Below, one piece after another: positions 1 through 5,708 of a stretch of DNA of 6,300 nucleotides (the first letter of the stretch is position 1; each line of letters begins with the position of its first letter). The translations under genes were made by a program, and so were the position numbers. Location of the stretch: the NCBI GenBank assembly GCA_012727515.1, contig JAAYGZ010000324.1, forward strand, positions 1 to 6,300, in the 5' to 3' direction. Below the pieces are notes generated by a model. That model ran no database searches and was not told the origin of the DNA. It saw only the letters and a list, made by a program, of their open reading frames with translations. This DNA is from Desulfovibrionales bacterium. GTDB taxonomy: Bacteria; Desulfobacterota; Desulfovibrionia; Desulfovibrionales; Desulfomicrobiaceae.

Positions 1-1725
1 CTACATGGAAGTGTCTTGCCGGACACTATCAAGCAAAATCATGCGCACATCGCAACACAGCTTGAGCGTATGCGTACGCCCTACCCCCAACGCCAGCCAG
101 AATTACGCGAGCAGCAGATAGCTGAATATACAAAATTTATTGACGATTTAATTGCAGTGGAAAGCCTTATCCCCAATGGCCCTACTGCACGCAGCCTGGG
201 CAAGGTTCTGAGTTCCCTGATGCTCCTGGAAGTGGCCAAAGAAAGTGCCGGCCAGCTCCGCGCCAACGGCGCCAGCTTGCTGAGCTTAAATGCGCCTCTT
301 TCCAACGAGCAATTTGGCTTGGTGACCAAGCTTAAAAGTGGCGTTGATGTAGGTTTGACCTCACCAGCCCTGGTCTTAAAGCAAAGCTCTGTGGATAAAC
401 TGCATCAACTCCCGGAAAATGCTGTATGGACGGAAATTGAAGACATTTTCCGCACACTGTTGGTTAGGGCGCAAAGCGGTGGATACGATATTCCCGGCGC
501 AACATTTTATCAGCTTATGACCCAGAAAATAAATGATATCGCCCTGATCATGGAAGACGAAAGCGACACCCTGGCCAACCGTCTGGAAACAGAACAGGCC
601 AAGCTTACCCGGACCCTGGTACTCAGCCTCAGCCTTATGGGTATACTTGCCGTTGTTGCCATGGCCATGACAATTTTCTTTGCTCTTAATATTGTTAAGC
701 GCATCAACCAGGTTGTTACATCCTTAAAAGACATTGCCGAAGGTGAAGGTGATTTGACCGTGCGCCTGGTATCTGGAAAAGATGAATTAGGTATGCTCGC
801 AAAATATTTTAACATCTTTGTTGAAAACTTACAGAAAATGATGCTTGACGTTCAAAATAATGCCAGTTCTCTGGCTCAGGCATCAACGCAGATGGCTGCT
901 ATTTCTGCCCAGGTATCAACAGGAGCGTCTGATACGGCTCAGCGTTCCTCCACTGTTTCAGCAGCAGCCGAAGAAATGAGCGCCAACACATCCTCTGTTG
1001 CTGCCAGCATGGAAGAGGCTTCCACCAATCTGACAACCGTGGCCTCTGCTGCTGAAGAAATGAGCGCCACGATCAGCGATATTGCTGGATTTTCTGTCAA
1101 AGCTCGCTCAACCAGTTCCAACGCCACCATCCAGACGCGAGGCATGAGTGAACTTATGCAGCAACTGGTGATTGCGGCGCAGGAAATCGGCAAAGTTACC
1201 GAGACAATCACGGCCATTTCCTCGCAAACTAATTTACTGGCCTTAAACGCGACCATTGAAGCAGCCCGCGCTGGTGAGGCTGGCAAGGGATTTGCCGTTG
1301 TTGCTAATGAAATAAAGGAACTGGCTCGCCAGACCACAGACTCGGCTGATCATATCCGCCAGCGCATTGCCGCGATCCAGACCTCTACGGACTCTGCCCA
1401 GCATGTGGTTGAAGATATTGTCTCGGTCATTGAAGAAGTAGGTGAAATTATCGGCACCATTGCCACCTCCATTGACGAGCAGGCCACGGCAACCAGGGAA
1501 ATTGTCCAGAATATCGCAGAAGCCACCCTTGGCGTACAAAATGTCAATATGCTGGTCGCAGAAAGCGCCACTGTGTCTCAGACCATTGCCCATGATATTG
1601 CAGAAGTACATTCCACTACTGCCGATATGACCGCAGCCAGTAAAGACGTAAATGCCGGCGCAGAAAACTTGTCTCAGCTCTCCACTCAACTTGGAGACAT
1701 TGTACGCCGTTTTCGTTTGGAATAA
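1..1725 (+). CDS. Methyl-accepting chemotaxis protein, 5' end outside window
   Basis: Inner-membrane chemoreceptor that senses a ligand outside the cytoplasmic membrane and controls the CheA kinase through CheW. The frame is open from base 1, so the true start and first membrane helix lie upstream; a TTG at 16 has no ribosome site and is not believable as the start. Numbering residues from that TTG: about 1-198 is a mostly helical sensor region, possibly NIT-like (weak resemblance only); about 200-226 is a membrane helix; about 226-278 is a HAMP linker ending in a typical DELG segment (256-259). The cytoplasmic signalling domain follows, with methylation-helix motifs AAAEEMSA (317-324) and ASAAEEMSA (343-351), the highly conserved hairpin tip around 393-440 (NATIEAARAGEAGKGF), and a second methylation helix near 485-505 (SIDEQATATREI). 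The protein ends in RRFRLE, without an NWETF-type CheR/CheB tether. The family call is certain; the ligand is unknown. Confidence 0.96.
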   Translation, partial: LHGSVLPDTIKQNHAHIATQLERMRTPYPQRQPELREQQIAEYTKFIDDLIAVESLIPNGPTARSLGKVLSSLMLLEVAKESAGQLRANGASLLSLNAPLSNEQFGLVTKLKSGVDVGLTSPALVLKQSSVDKLHQLPENAVWTEIEDIFRTLLVRAQSGGYDIPGATFYQLMTQKINDIALIMEDESDTLANRLETEQAKLTRTLVLSLSLMGILAVVAMAMTIFFALNIVKRINQVVTSLKDIAEGEGDLTVRLVSGKDELGMLAKYFNIFVENLQKMMLDVQNNASSLAQASTQMAAISAQVSTGASDTAQRSSTVSAAAEEMSANTSSVAASMEEASTNLTTVASAAEEMSATISDIAGFSVKARSTSSNATIQTRGMSELMQQLVIAAQEIGKVTETITAISSQTNLLALNATIEAARAGEAGKGFAVVANEIKELARQTTDSADHIRQRIAAIQTSTDSAQHVVEDIVSVIEEVGEIIGTIATSIDEQATATREIVQNIAEATLGVQNVNMLVAESATVSQTIAHDIAEVHSTTADMTAASKDVNAGAENLSQLSTQLGDIVRRFRLE

Positions 1726-1784
1726 AGGTGCCGGCACGATGGTGCTGTAAGGTTCCTGAACAATAGTTTCACTCCTCTTGGGTC

Positions 1785-1799
1785 GCGGGTACATCCCGC
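1785..1799 (+). other. Small GC hairpin upstream of the sulfur-carrier gene
   Basis: GCGGG (1785-1789) and CCCGC (1795-1799) form a 5-bp stem with a TACAT loop. It sits immediately before the stronger hairpin at 1801-1829. Because the same GCGGG/CCCGC words recur in the second hairpin, 1785-1789 could also pair with 1808-1812, so the two structures could be mutually exclusive. This is visible in the sequence; any regulatory role is inference. Confidence 0.4.
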
Positions 1800-1800
1800 C

Positions 1801-1834
1801 AGTGCAGCCCGCCTTATGCGGGCTGTGCTGTTTT
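1801..1834 (+). terminator. Rho-independent terminator or attenuator after the chemoreceptor gene
   Basis: CAGCCCGC (1805-1812) pairs perfectly with GCGGGCTG (1818-1825) around a 5-nt CTTAT loop. The stem extends to 12 pairs (1801-1812 with 1818-1829) if two G-U pairs are allowed. It is followed by G and TTTT (1831-1834). This fits a terminator for the chemoreceptor transcript with a rather short U-tract. It ends only 22 nt before the next start codon, so it could also attenuate transcription entering the downstream operon. Confidence 0.65.
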
Positions 1835-1856
1835 GTACAATACAGGAGCATTTTGT

Positions 1857-2054
1857 ATGATCAGTGTCCGTCTTGAGCCGGAAAATAAAGATGTATGTGT
1901 AGAACGCGCCAAAACCGTAACCCAGCTTTTACACGCCCTGGGCCGTAAACCGGGCCGGGCTTTGGTTATTCGTGCTGGCCAGCTGTTAACCCCGGATCTT
2001 AACCTGCGCCCTGACGACCATATCATTGTGCGCGATGTCGGGTCACGAGGATAA
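1857..2054 (+). CDS. Ubiquitin-like sulfur-carrier protein (ThiS/MoaD/TtuB type)
   Basis: Predicted 65-residue beta-grasp sulfur carrier. Such proteins are adenylated at the C-terminal glycine by an E1-like enzyme, converted to a thiocarboxylate, and then donate sulfur to a partner. The sequence has the family's size and layout: an N-terminal strand (ISVRLEP), a helix (TVTQLLHALG, about 20-29), a strand (RALVIRAGQLL, about 34-44), and the closing RPDDHIIVRDV strand before the C-terminal tail. The tail is GSRG rather than the common GG, so only the last residue is the expected glycine. Start chosen at ATG 1857 because CAGGAG (1843-1848) lies 8 nt upstream; an earlier in-frame TTG at 1833 would fall in the hairpin's T-tract. 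The next gene follows after 3 nt and encodes a TtuA-like thiolase, making TtuB the best functional analogue. ThiS or MoaD roles are less likely because no thiamine or molybdopterin genes are adjacent. Confidence 0.85.
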   Translation: MISVRLEPENKDVCVERAKTVTQLLHALGRKPGRALVIRAGQLLTPDLNLRPDDHIIVRDVGSRG

Positions 2055-2057
2055 ATC

Positions 2058-2954
2058 ATGAAATGTACTCGCTGCTCTGACCAGGCTGTTGTTGCTCTGC
2101 CTAGCCACCACGCTGCGTTTTGTGCTCCGTGTTATCTTGTTTTTGCCCGGCGCTTAGTGGAGCGGGCCATTAAAGAACACGCCATGCTTACGCCCGAGGA
2201 CCGGGTTCTGGTGGCCATTTCCGGTGGTAAAGATTCCTTGGCCCTGGCCTGGATGCTGAAAGAGCTGGGCTATGATGTCAGTGGCCTGCATATTGATGTA
2301 GGCATTCCAGAGTCTTCGCCTATTGCCAGAGGCTATGCTGAGCGTTTCTGTACAACTCAGGCTATTCCTTTGCATATTCTTGACTTACAGAGCCAGGGCC
2401 TGGCCATGTGCGAGGTCAAAAAACGGGTCAAACGCCCCATCTGTTCGGTCTGCGGGCAGACCAAACGCTATTTTTTTAATACATTCACCCTGAATAACGG
2501 CTACTCTGTTGTTGCGACCGGACATAACCTGGATGATGAAACATCACGACTCATGGCCAATGTCATGCGCTGGGACACAGCCTATCTGAGCGACCAGGGG
2601 CCGGTCATGCCAGCGGAAAAAGGCTTTGCCAAAAAGATCAAACCCTTGTTTCGTATGACTGAATTTGAAACCGCCAACCTTTGTTTTATAGCTGGCATTG
2701 ATTATGGACATGCGCCCTGCCCCTATAGCGCCAAGGCCAGTTTTCCTGTGTACAAACGGCTGTTGGCAGATCTGGAAGATATTCAGCCTGGGCGAAAAAT
2801 TCATTTTTACGACGCGTTCTTACAACGAGGTCGCCAGGGTTTTGCGTCTGCAGAAACAACGGATCAGGCTGTTGATCCATGCGTTCACTGTGGCTACCCA
2901 ACCTCAACCGGAGAATGTGGAGTGTGCCGCTTACGCACCATGATGAAGGAGTAG
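2058..2954 (+). CDS. ttuA: TtuA-like tRNA 2-thiolation enzyme (TtcA/TtuA/Ncs6 family)
   Basis: Cytoplasmic ATP-dependent tRNA sulfurtransferase, 298 residues, close to Thermus TtuA in length and layout. An N-terminal zinc finger has Cys3, Cys6, Cys22 and Cys25. The PP-loop SGGKDS (55-60) binds ATP to adenylate the target base. Cys129 and Cys132 (CSVC) and Cys221 (APCPYS) match the three cysteines known to hold a [4Fe-4S] cluster in TtuA. GHNLDDE (155-161) is the second nucleotide-site motif. A C-terminal zinc finger is formed by Cys275, Cys278, Cys287 and Cys290 (CVHCGYPTS...CGVC). In Thermus the enzyme makes 2-thiouridine-type s2T at tRNA position 54, using TtuB thiocarboxylate as sulfur donor. 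Here the preceding gene supplies a plausible carrier. ACGAGG (2045-2050), inside the end of that gene, is the ribosome site. The family is clear; the target base (54, 34 or another) is not shown by sequence, so the symbol marks family membership rather than proven function. Confidence 0.9.
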   Translation: MKCTRCSDQAVVALPSHHAAFCAPCYLVFARRLVERAIKEHAMLTPEDRVLVAISGGKDSLALAWMLKELGYDVSGLHIDVGIPESSPIARGYAERFCTTQAIPLHILDLQSQGLAMCEVKKRVKRPICSVCGQTKRYFFNTFTLNNGYSVVATGHNLDDETSRLMANVMRWDTAYLSDQGPVMPAEKGFAKKIKPLFRMTEFETANLCFIAGIDYGHAPCPYSAKASFPVYKRLLADLEDIQPGRKIHFYDAFLQRGRQGFASAETTDQAVDPCVHCGYPTSTGECGVCRLRTMMKE

Positions 2955-2957
2955 GAT

Positions 2958-4112
2958 ATGAACCAATGCCGCATCAATCCTTGTTGTCAGGACTTACGTT
3001 CCTTTAAGGTCATGGATGTTCTGGAAAGGGCCTGCACTCTGGAACAGGCTGGCCAGGACATTGTTCATCTGCAAATTGGCGAGCCAGATTTTGATACGCC
3101 AGACTGCATTAAAGAAGCGGCGTGTAAAGCCATTCGTGATGGCCGCTGTCACTACACCCATTCCCTGGGCATCATTGAACTGCGTGAGGCCATTTGTCAG
3201 CGCTATCATGACATGTACGGTGTGAATGTGCATCCAGATCAGGTGCTGGTCACTTCTGGCACCTCACCATCCATGCTCCTGGTTTTTTCTCTGCTTTTTC
3301 AACCCGGAGATCGCGTTCTGCTGGCTGATCCCAGTTATGCCTGTTATCCGAATTTTATCCGTTTTGCTGGCGCAATTCCTGACTTTGTGCCTGTACGCGA
3401 ACACGATGGATTTCAATTTCGCCCTGAAATCCTGCGCGAGCGCATGGGAGAAGATGTACGCGGCATTCTGGTGAACTCTCCGGCCAATCCCACGGGCACG
3501 CTTATATCAAAAGAGGTGCTGTGTGCCCTGGCAGACTTGGGTGTGCCCCTTCTTTCTGATGAAATCTATCATGGTCTGGTCTATGCGGGCCAGGAGCACA
3601 CAGCACTGGAATTTACTGAAAACTGTTTTATTTTCAATGGATTCTCCAAGCTCTATGCCATGACTGGCTGGCGTCTTGGCTATGTTATTGCGCCCAAAGC
3701 ATATATGCAGCGCTTGCAAACCATGCAGCAGAATTTTTTCCTGTGCACCAGCTCCATTGCCCAGTGGGCCGGAGTTGCGGCCCTGACCCAGGCAGAAGCA
3801 GATGTACAGCGTATGCGAGCCATCTATAATCAGCGCCGCATCCTGATGATCAACAGGCTGCGTGAGCTGGGCTTTGGCATCCAGGTGGAACCCACTGGTG
3901 CATTTTATGTTTTTGCCAATGCCCGCCGCTTTACTGCTGATTCCATGCAATTTACCTTTGATCTGCTGGAAAGGGCCGGGGTGGGCGTAGCCCCTGGCGT
4001 GGATTTCGGCCCTGGCGGTGAAGGATTTATCCGCTTCTCCTATGCCAATTCCGTAGAAAATATCGAACGCGGCATGCAGCGGCTCAGCAAATACCTGGAG
4101 ACTGTAGTATGA
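2958..4112 (+). CDS. Class I/II PLP-dependent aminotransferase
   Basis: Fold-type I aminotransferase of the AspC-like class, 384 residues and full length. It would move an amino group between an amino acid and a 2-oxo acid in the cytoplasm. Visible landmarks: GEPDFDTP (41-48) near the substrate entrance, TSGTS (99-103) at the phosphate-binding turn, NSPANPTG (173-180) with Asn177, SDEIYHG (200-206) with Asp201 and Tyr204 contacting the cofactor, FSK with the Schiff-base Lys231, TGWRLGY (236-242) with Arg239, and FIRFSYA (357-363) whose Arg359 should bind the substrate alpha-carboxylate. AAGGAG (2946-2951) precedes the ATG by 6 nt, and the gene starts 3 nt after the thiolase stop, so it is very likely cotranscribed. 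The substrate cannot be read from sequence; aspartate, alanine or an aromatic or sulfur amino acid are all possible. Oddity: three cysteines near the N-terminus (Cys4, Cys9, Cys10). Confidence 0.93.
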   Translation: MNQCRINPCCQDLRSFKVMDVLERACTLEQAGQDIVHLQIGEPDFDTPDCIKEAACKAIRDGRCHYTHSLGIIELREAICQRYHDMYGVNVHPDQVLVTSGTSPSMLLVFSLLFQPGDRVLLADPSYACYPNFIRFAGAIPDFVPVREHDGFQFRPEILRERMGEDVRGILVNSPANPTGTLISKEVLCALADLGVPLLSDEIYHGLVYAGQEHTALEFTENCFIFNGFSKLYAMTGWRLGYVIAPKAYMQRLQTMQQNFFLCTSSIAQWAGVAALTQAEADVQRMRAIYNQRRILMINRLRELGFGIQVEPTGAFYVFANARRFTADSMQFTFDLLERAGVGVAPGVDFGPGGEGFIRFSYANSVENIERGMQRLSKYLETVV

Positions 4113-4303
4113 ATATGGTTGAAGTTGCTATCAATCAGCCTTGCTGCTCAGGCTGCCAGGCCTGTGTGGAAATGGCTCCGGAAATTTTTGCCTTTGATGC
4201 CCAGTCCGGAGTTGCGGTGGTTATCACCAGCCCATGTCTCGAAGAAACAGCACACAAAGCCGCTGCATATTGTCCTGACGACTGTATTGATATTATTGAA
4301 TAA
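4109..4303 (+). CDS. Small single-cluster ferredoxin
   Basis: A 64-residue soluble electron carrier. Cys13-x2-Cys16-x2-Cys19 followed by Cys55-Pro gives the four ligands for one [4Fe-4S] cluster, and MAPEIF (22-27) after the third cysteine is typical of monocluster ferredoxins of anaerobes. Extra cysteines are Cys12, Cys43 and Cys59; there is no second full CxxCxxC motif, so a second cluster is not expected. In Desulfovibrio-type ferredoxins non-ligand cysteines may form a disulfide, which could apply here but is inference. The ATG overlaps the aminotransferase stop (ATGA, 4109-4112), showing translational coupling; GGAG (4097-4100) is 8 nt upstream. A second in-frame ATG at 4115 would remove only two residues. 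Last gene of the operon; a plausible reductant for the upstream iron-sulfur thiolase, but a general ferredoxin is equally possible. Confidence 0.9.
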   Translation: MNMVEVAINQPCCSGCQACVEMAPEIFAFDAQSGVAVVITSPCLEETAHKAAAYCPDDCIDIIE

Positions 4304-4338
4304 AAAATATGCACTGCAAAACTGACAGGCTAACAAAG

Positions 4339-4376
4339 ACAAACCTAGTCCGGAACAGTGCCTGAACTAGGTTTGT
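4339..4376. terminator. Probable bidirectional terminator between convergent genes
   Basis: ACAAACCTAGT (4339-4349) and ACTAGGTTTGT (4366-4376) are perfect 11-bp inverted arms around a 16-nt loop, with short GG/CC pairing possible in the loop. It lies between the + strand ferredoxin gene and the - strand ferritin gene. T-runs are short on both sides (TTTGT on +, then CTTTGTT beyond the arm on -), so efficiency is uncertain, but position and symmetry fit a shared terminator. Confidence 0.7.
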
Positions 4377-4415
4377 ATAGTGTAATAAATATAACTTTAA
4401 GGCAGTAAAAAGTAC

Positions 4416-4925
4416 TTAGGCATTAACAGGCGGGGTAAAAACCCGTGTTCCCAGATCGCGGTCCATCATAAAAAGCCCGCCACCTTCTGTACCAATCATA
4501 TGCAGCTTCTGCACTATACCCCCTACATGATCTTCTTCTTCAACCTGCTCATCAACAAACCAACGCAAAAAACTATTGGTGGCATGATCTTTTTCATCAA
4601 TAGCCAGATCAACCAGATCATTAATACGCTTGGAAATATATTGTTCATGAGCCAGAGCTGCTTCCAGGGCTGCCAGAGGACTGGCCCATGTAAATTGGGG
4701 TTTTTCAATAGATTCCAAAGTTACTCGCCCACCACGCTCATGAATATAGGAAAAAAACTTCATGGCGTGAAAGTTCTCTTCCTGGCTTTGGGCAGTCATC
4801 CACTGCGCAAAACCAGACAGGTTTTGATCCTCAAAATAGGCAACCATGGCCAAATATAAATAGGCTGAAAACAGCTCTGCATTGACCTGATCGTTGAGTG
4901 CCTTCTCCATTTTTGAACTAAGCAT
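4416..4925 (-). CDS. ftnA: Bacterial non-heme ferritin (FtnA type)
   Basis: Iron-storage subunit, 169 residues, expected to form a 24-subunit cytoplasmic shell that oxidises Fe(II) and stores it as a ferric mineral. The ferroxidase residues are all present and match E. coli FtnA numbering: Glu17, Glu50, His53, Glu94, Gln127 and Glu130, with third-site acids Glu49, Glu126 and Glu129. Tyr24 is also kept. No haem-binding methionine of the bacterioferritin type is apparent at the usual position, supporting ferritin over Bfr. GAGGTGA (4935 to 4929 on the - strand) is a good ribosome site for the ATG at 4925. It follows tpx after 46 nt in the same direction, so it may be read from tpx as well as from its own promoter candidate. 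Function is secure by family; in an anaerobe it would protect from iron-driven oxidative damage as well as store iron. Confidence 0.95.
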   Translation of the reverse strand: MLSSKMEKALNDQVNAELFSAYLYLAMVAYFEDQNLSGFAQWMTAQSQEENFHAMKFFSYIHERGGRVTLESIEKPQFTWASPLAALEAALAHEQYISKRINDLVDLAIDEKDHATNSFLRWFVDEQVEEEDHVGGIVQKLHMIGTEGGGLFMMDRDLGTRVFTPPVNA

Positions 4926-4970
4926 TTGTCACCTCTTCTTATGTTATGATACTATAGATATACTGCACTG

Positions 4971-4998
4971 ATTATAGGGCTTTTTGTACAGCTTCCAA
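4971..4998 (-). promoter_or_regulatory. Candidate sigma-70 promoter for ferritin, inside the end of tpx
   Basis: On the - strand TTGGAA (4998 to 4993) is followed after 16 nt by a perfect TATAAT (4976 to 4971). This would start transcription near 4964, about 40 nt before the ferritin ATG. It overlaps the tpx stop codon, so the tpx 3' end would double as promoter DNA. The -10 matches consensus fully, the -35 in 4 of 6 positions. No experimental support. Confidence 0.45.
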
Positions 4999-5487
4999 CA
5001 CAGCAGCATAATCAGGCTCATGTGTTAATTCCGGAACAATCTGCACATGGGCCAGCTCGCCCTGGCTATCCACCACAAACACAGCCCGTGCCAGAAGCCG
5101 CAGCCCATCAATGAGCACCCCATAGGCCTGGCCAAAAGAAGCTGTCTGATAATCAGACACTGTCTGCACATGGGCAATACCAGCATTGCCACACCAGCGT
5201 TTCTGGGCAAATGGCAAATCCATGCTTATTGTGAGCACGCGCACTGCGTCTCCCAGGGCCAGGGCTTCCTGATTAAAACGTCTTGTTTCCATATCACAAA
5301 CAGGGGTATCCAACGAAGGCACCGCAGCAAGAATCGTCACTTTTCCCTGGCAATCAGCCAAGGTTACTGGTCCTAAATCAGTATTTACCACGGAAAAATC
5401 CGGAGCAGCCGCGCCCACGGCCAGTTCAGGTCCAATTAAGGTCAGCGGATTGCCCATAAAGGTCACAACATTATCTCGTTTCATCAT
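4972..5487 (-). CDS. tpx: Thiol peroxidase, Tpx subfamily of peroxiredoxins
   Basis: Thioredoxin-fold peroxidase of 171 residues that reduces hydrogen peroxide and organic hydroperoxides, with thioredoxin as the usual reductant. The peroxidatic cysteine is Cys64 in the Tpx signature PSLDTPVC (57-64), with Thr61 of the catalytic set. The resolving cysteine is Cys99 in SMDLPFAQKRWCG, the position typical of atypical two-cysteine Tpx enzymes. The N-terminal part with GNPLTLIG (12-19) and APDFSV (28-33) is also Tpx-like. Of two adjacent ATGs the first (5487) is chosen because AAGGAG (5500 to 5495 on the - strand) is 7 nt away. Ferritin follows 46 nt downstream on the same strand. No signal peptide, so cytoplasmic. 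The call is firm. Confidence 0.95.
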   Translation of the reverse strand: MMKRDNVVTFMGNPLTLIGPELAVGAAAPDFSVVNTDLGPVTLADCQGKVTILAAVPSLDTPVCDMETRRFNQEALALGDAVRVLTISMDLPFAQKRWCGNAGIAHVQTVSDYQTASFGQAYGVLIDGLRLLARAVFVVDSQGELAHVQIVPELTHEPDYAAVLEAVQKAL

Positions 5488-5531
5488 ACGTAAACTCCTT
5501 TTCTTGAGTTACAGGTGGCAGGCGGTTGATC

Positions 5532-5550
5532 TGTAGAATCAGCATCTACA
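5532..5550. promoter_or_regulatory. 19-bp dyad in the divergent tpx / HD-gene region
   Basis: TGTAGA (5532-5537) and TCTACA (5545-5550) are perfect inverted 6-mers separated by 7 nt, a common geometry for a dimeric repressor or activator site. It lies about 45 nt upstream of the tpx start and about 160 nt before the HD-protein start. No regulator can be named; it does not match the Fur or PerR consensus as I know them. A chance short repeat remains possible. Confidence 0.35.
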
Positions 5551-5568
5551 ACTGCATGTGTGTAATAC

Positions 5569-5596
5569 CTGTTATTCCAGACGCAAGGGGTATAAC
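5569..5596 (+). promoter_or_regulatory. Weak candidate promoter for the HD-domain gene
   Basis: TATAAC (5591-5596) is a good -10 element. A poor -35 (CTGTTA, 5569-5574) stands 16 nt before it. This would leave a leader of roughly 105 nt before the ATG at 5709. The rest of 5488-5708 holds no gene I can support; the open frame through 5526-5708 lacks family resemblance. Confidence 0.25.
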
Positions 5597-5708
5597 AACT
5601 ACGTATATCAAAAAAGAACAATCGCCTGTGAAACTATGGATACAAGAAAGAAGCTTGACCAGTGAAAGAAAATATCCGACCCAAAGCACTGATCAGGAGG
5701 GAGGAAAT

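Noticed and set aside
1728..1737. Perfect 10-bp palindrome GTGCCGGCAC just after the chemoreceptor stop
   Set aside because: It has no loop or T-tract to act as a terminator, and a single short palindrome is weak evidence for an operator; left unassigned.
1739..1750. Three-codon mini frame (ATG GTG CTG TAA) after an AAAGGTG, as a possible leader peptide
   Set aside because: Too short to separate from chance, with no control codons relevant to the operon.
1774..1834. T-box or known riboswitch in the leader of the sulfur-carrier operon
   Set aside because: The GC-rich words loosely recall a T-box antiterminator, but the conserved core and the upstream specifier structure are not visible.
1836..1841. 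TACAAT as a -10 box for the sulfur-carrier gene
   Set aside because: Transcription would start near 1848, at the end of or just past the ribosome site, and the matching -35 would lie within the hairpin with no consensus.
1243..1851. A 202-codon open frame on the - strand across the end of the chemoreceptor gene
   Set aside because: Its translation resembles no family and it lies antisense to a clearly coding, highly conserved signalling domain; it is a shadow.
3507..3950. A 147-codon open frame on the - strand inside the aminotransferase gene
   Set aside because: Antisense to conserved catalytic motifs including the PLP lysine region, with no recognisable domain.
4500..4859. A 119-codon + strand open frame across the ferritin gene
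   Set aside because: Antisense to the ferritin ferroxidase residues; no ribosome site or family resemblance.
5526..5708. N-terminal extension of the HD-domain protein from a TTG
   Set aside because: The extra 61 residues have no family resemblance, and a very strong Shine-Dalgarno at 5695-5704 points to the ATG at 5709.
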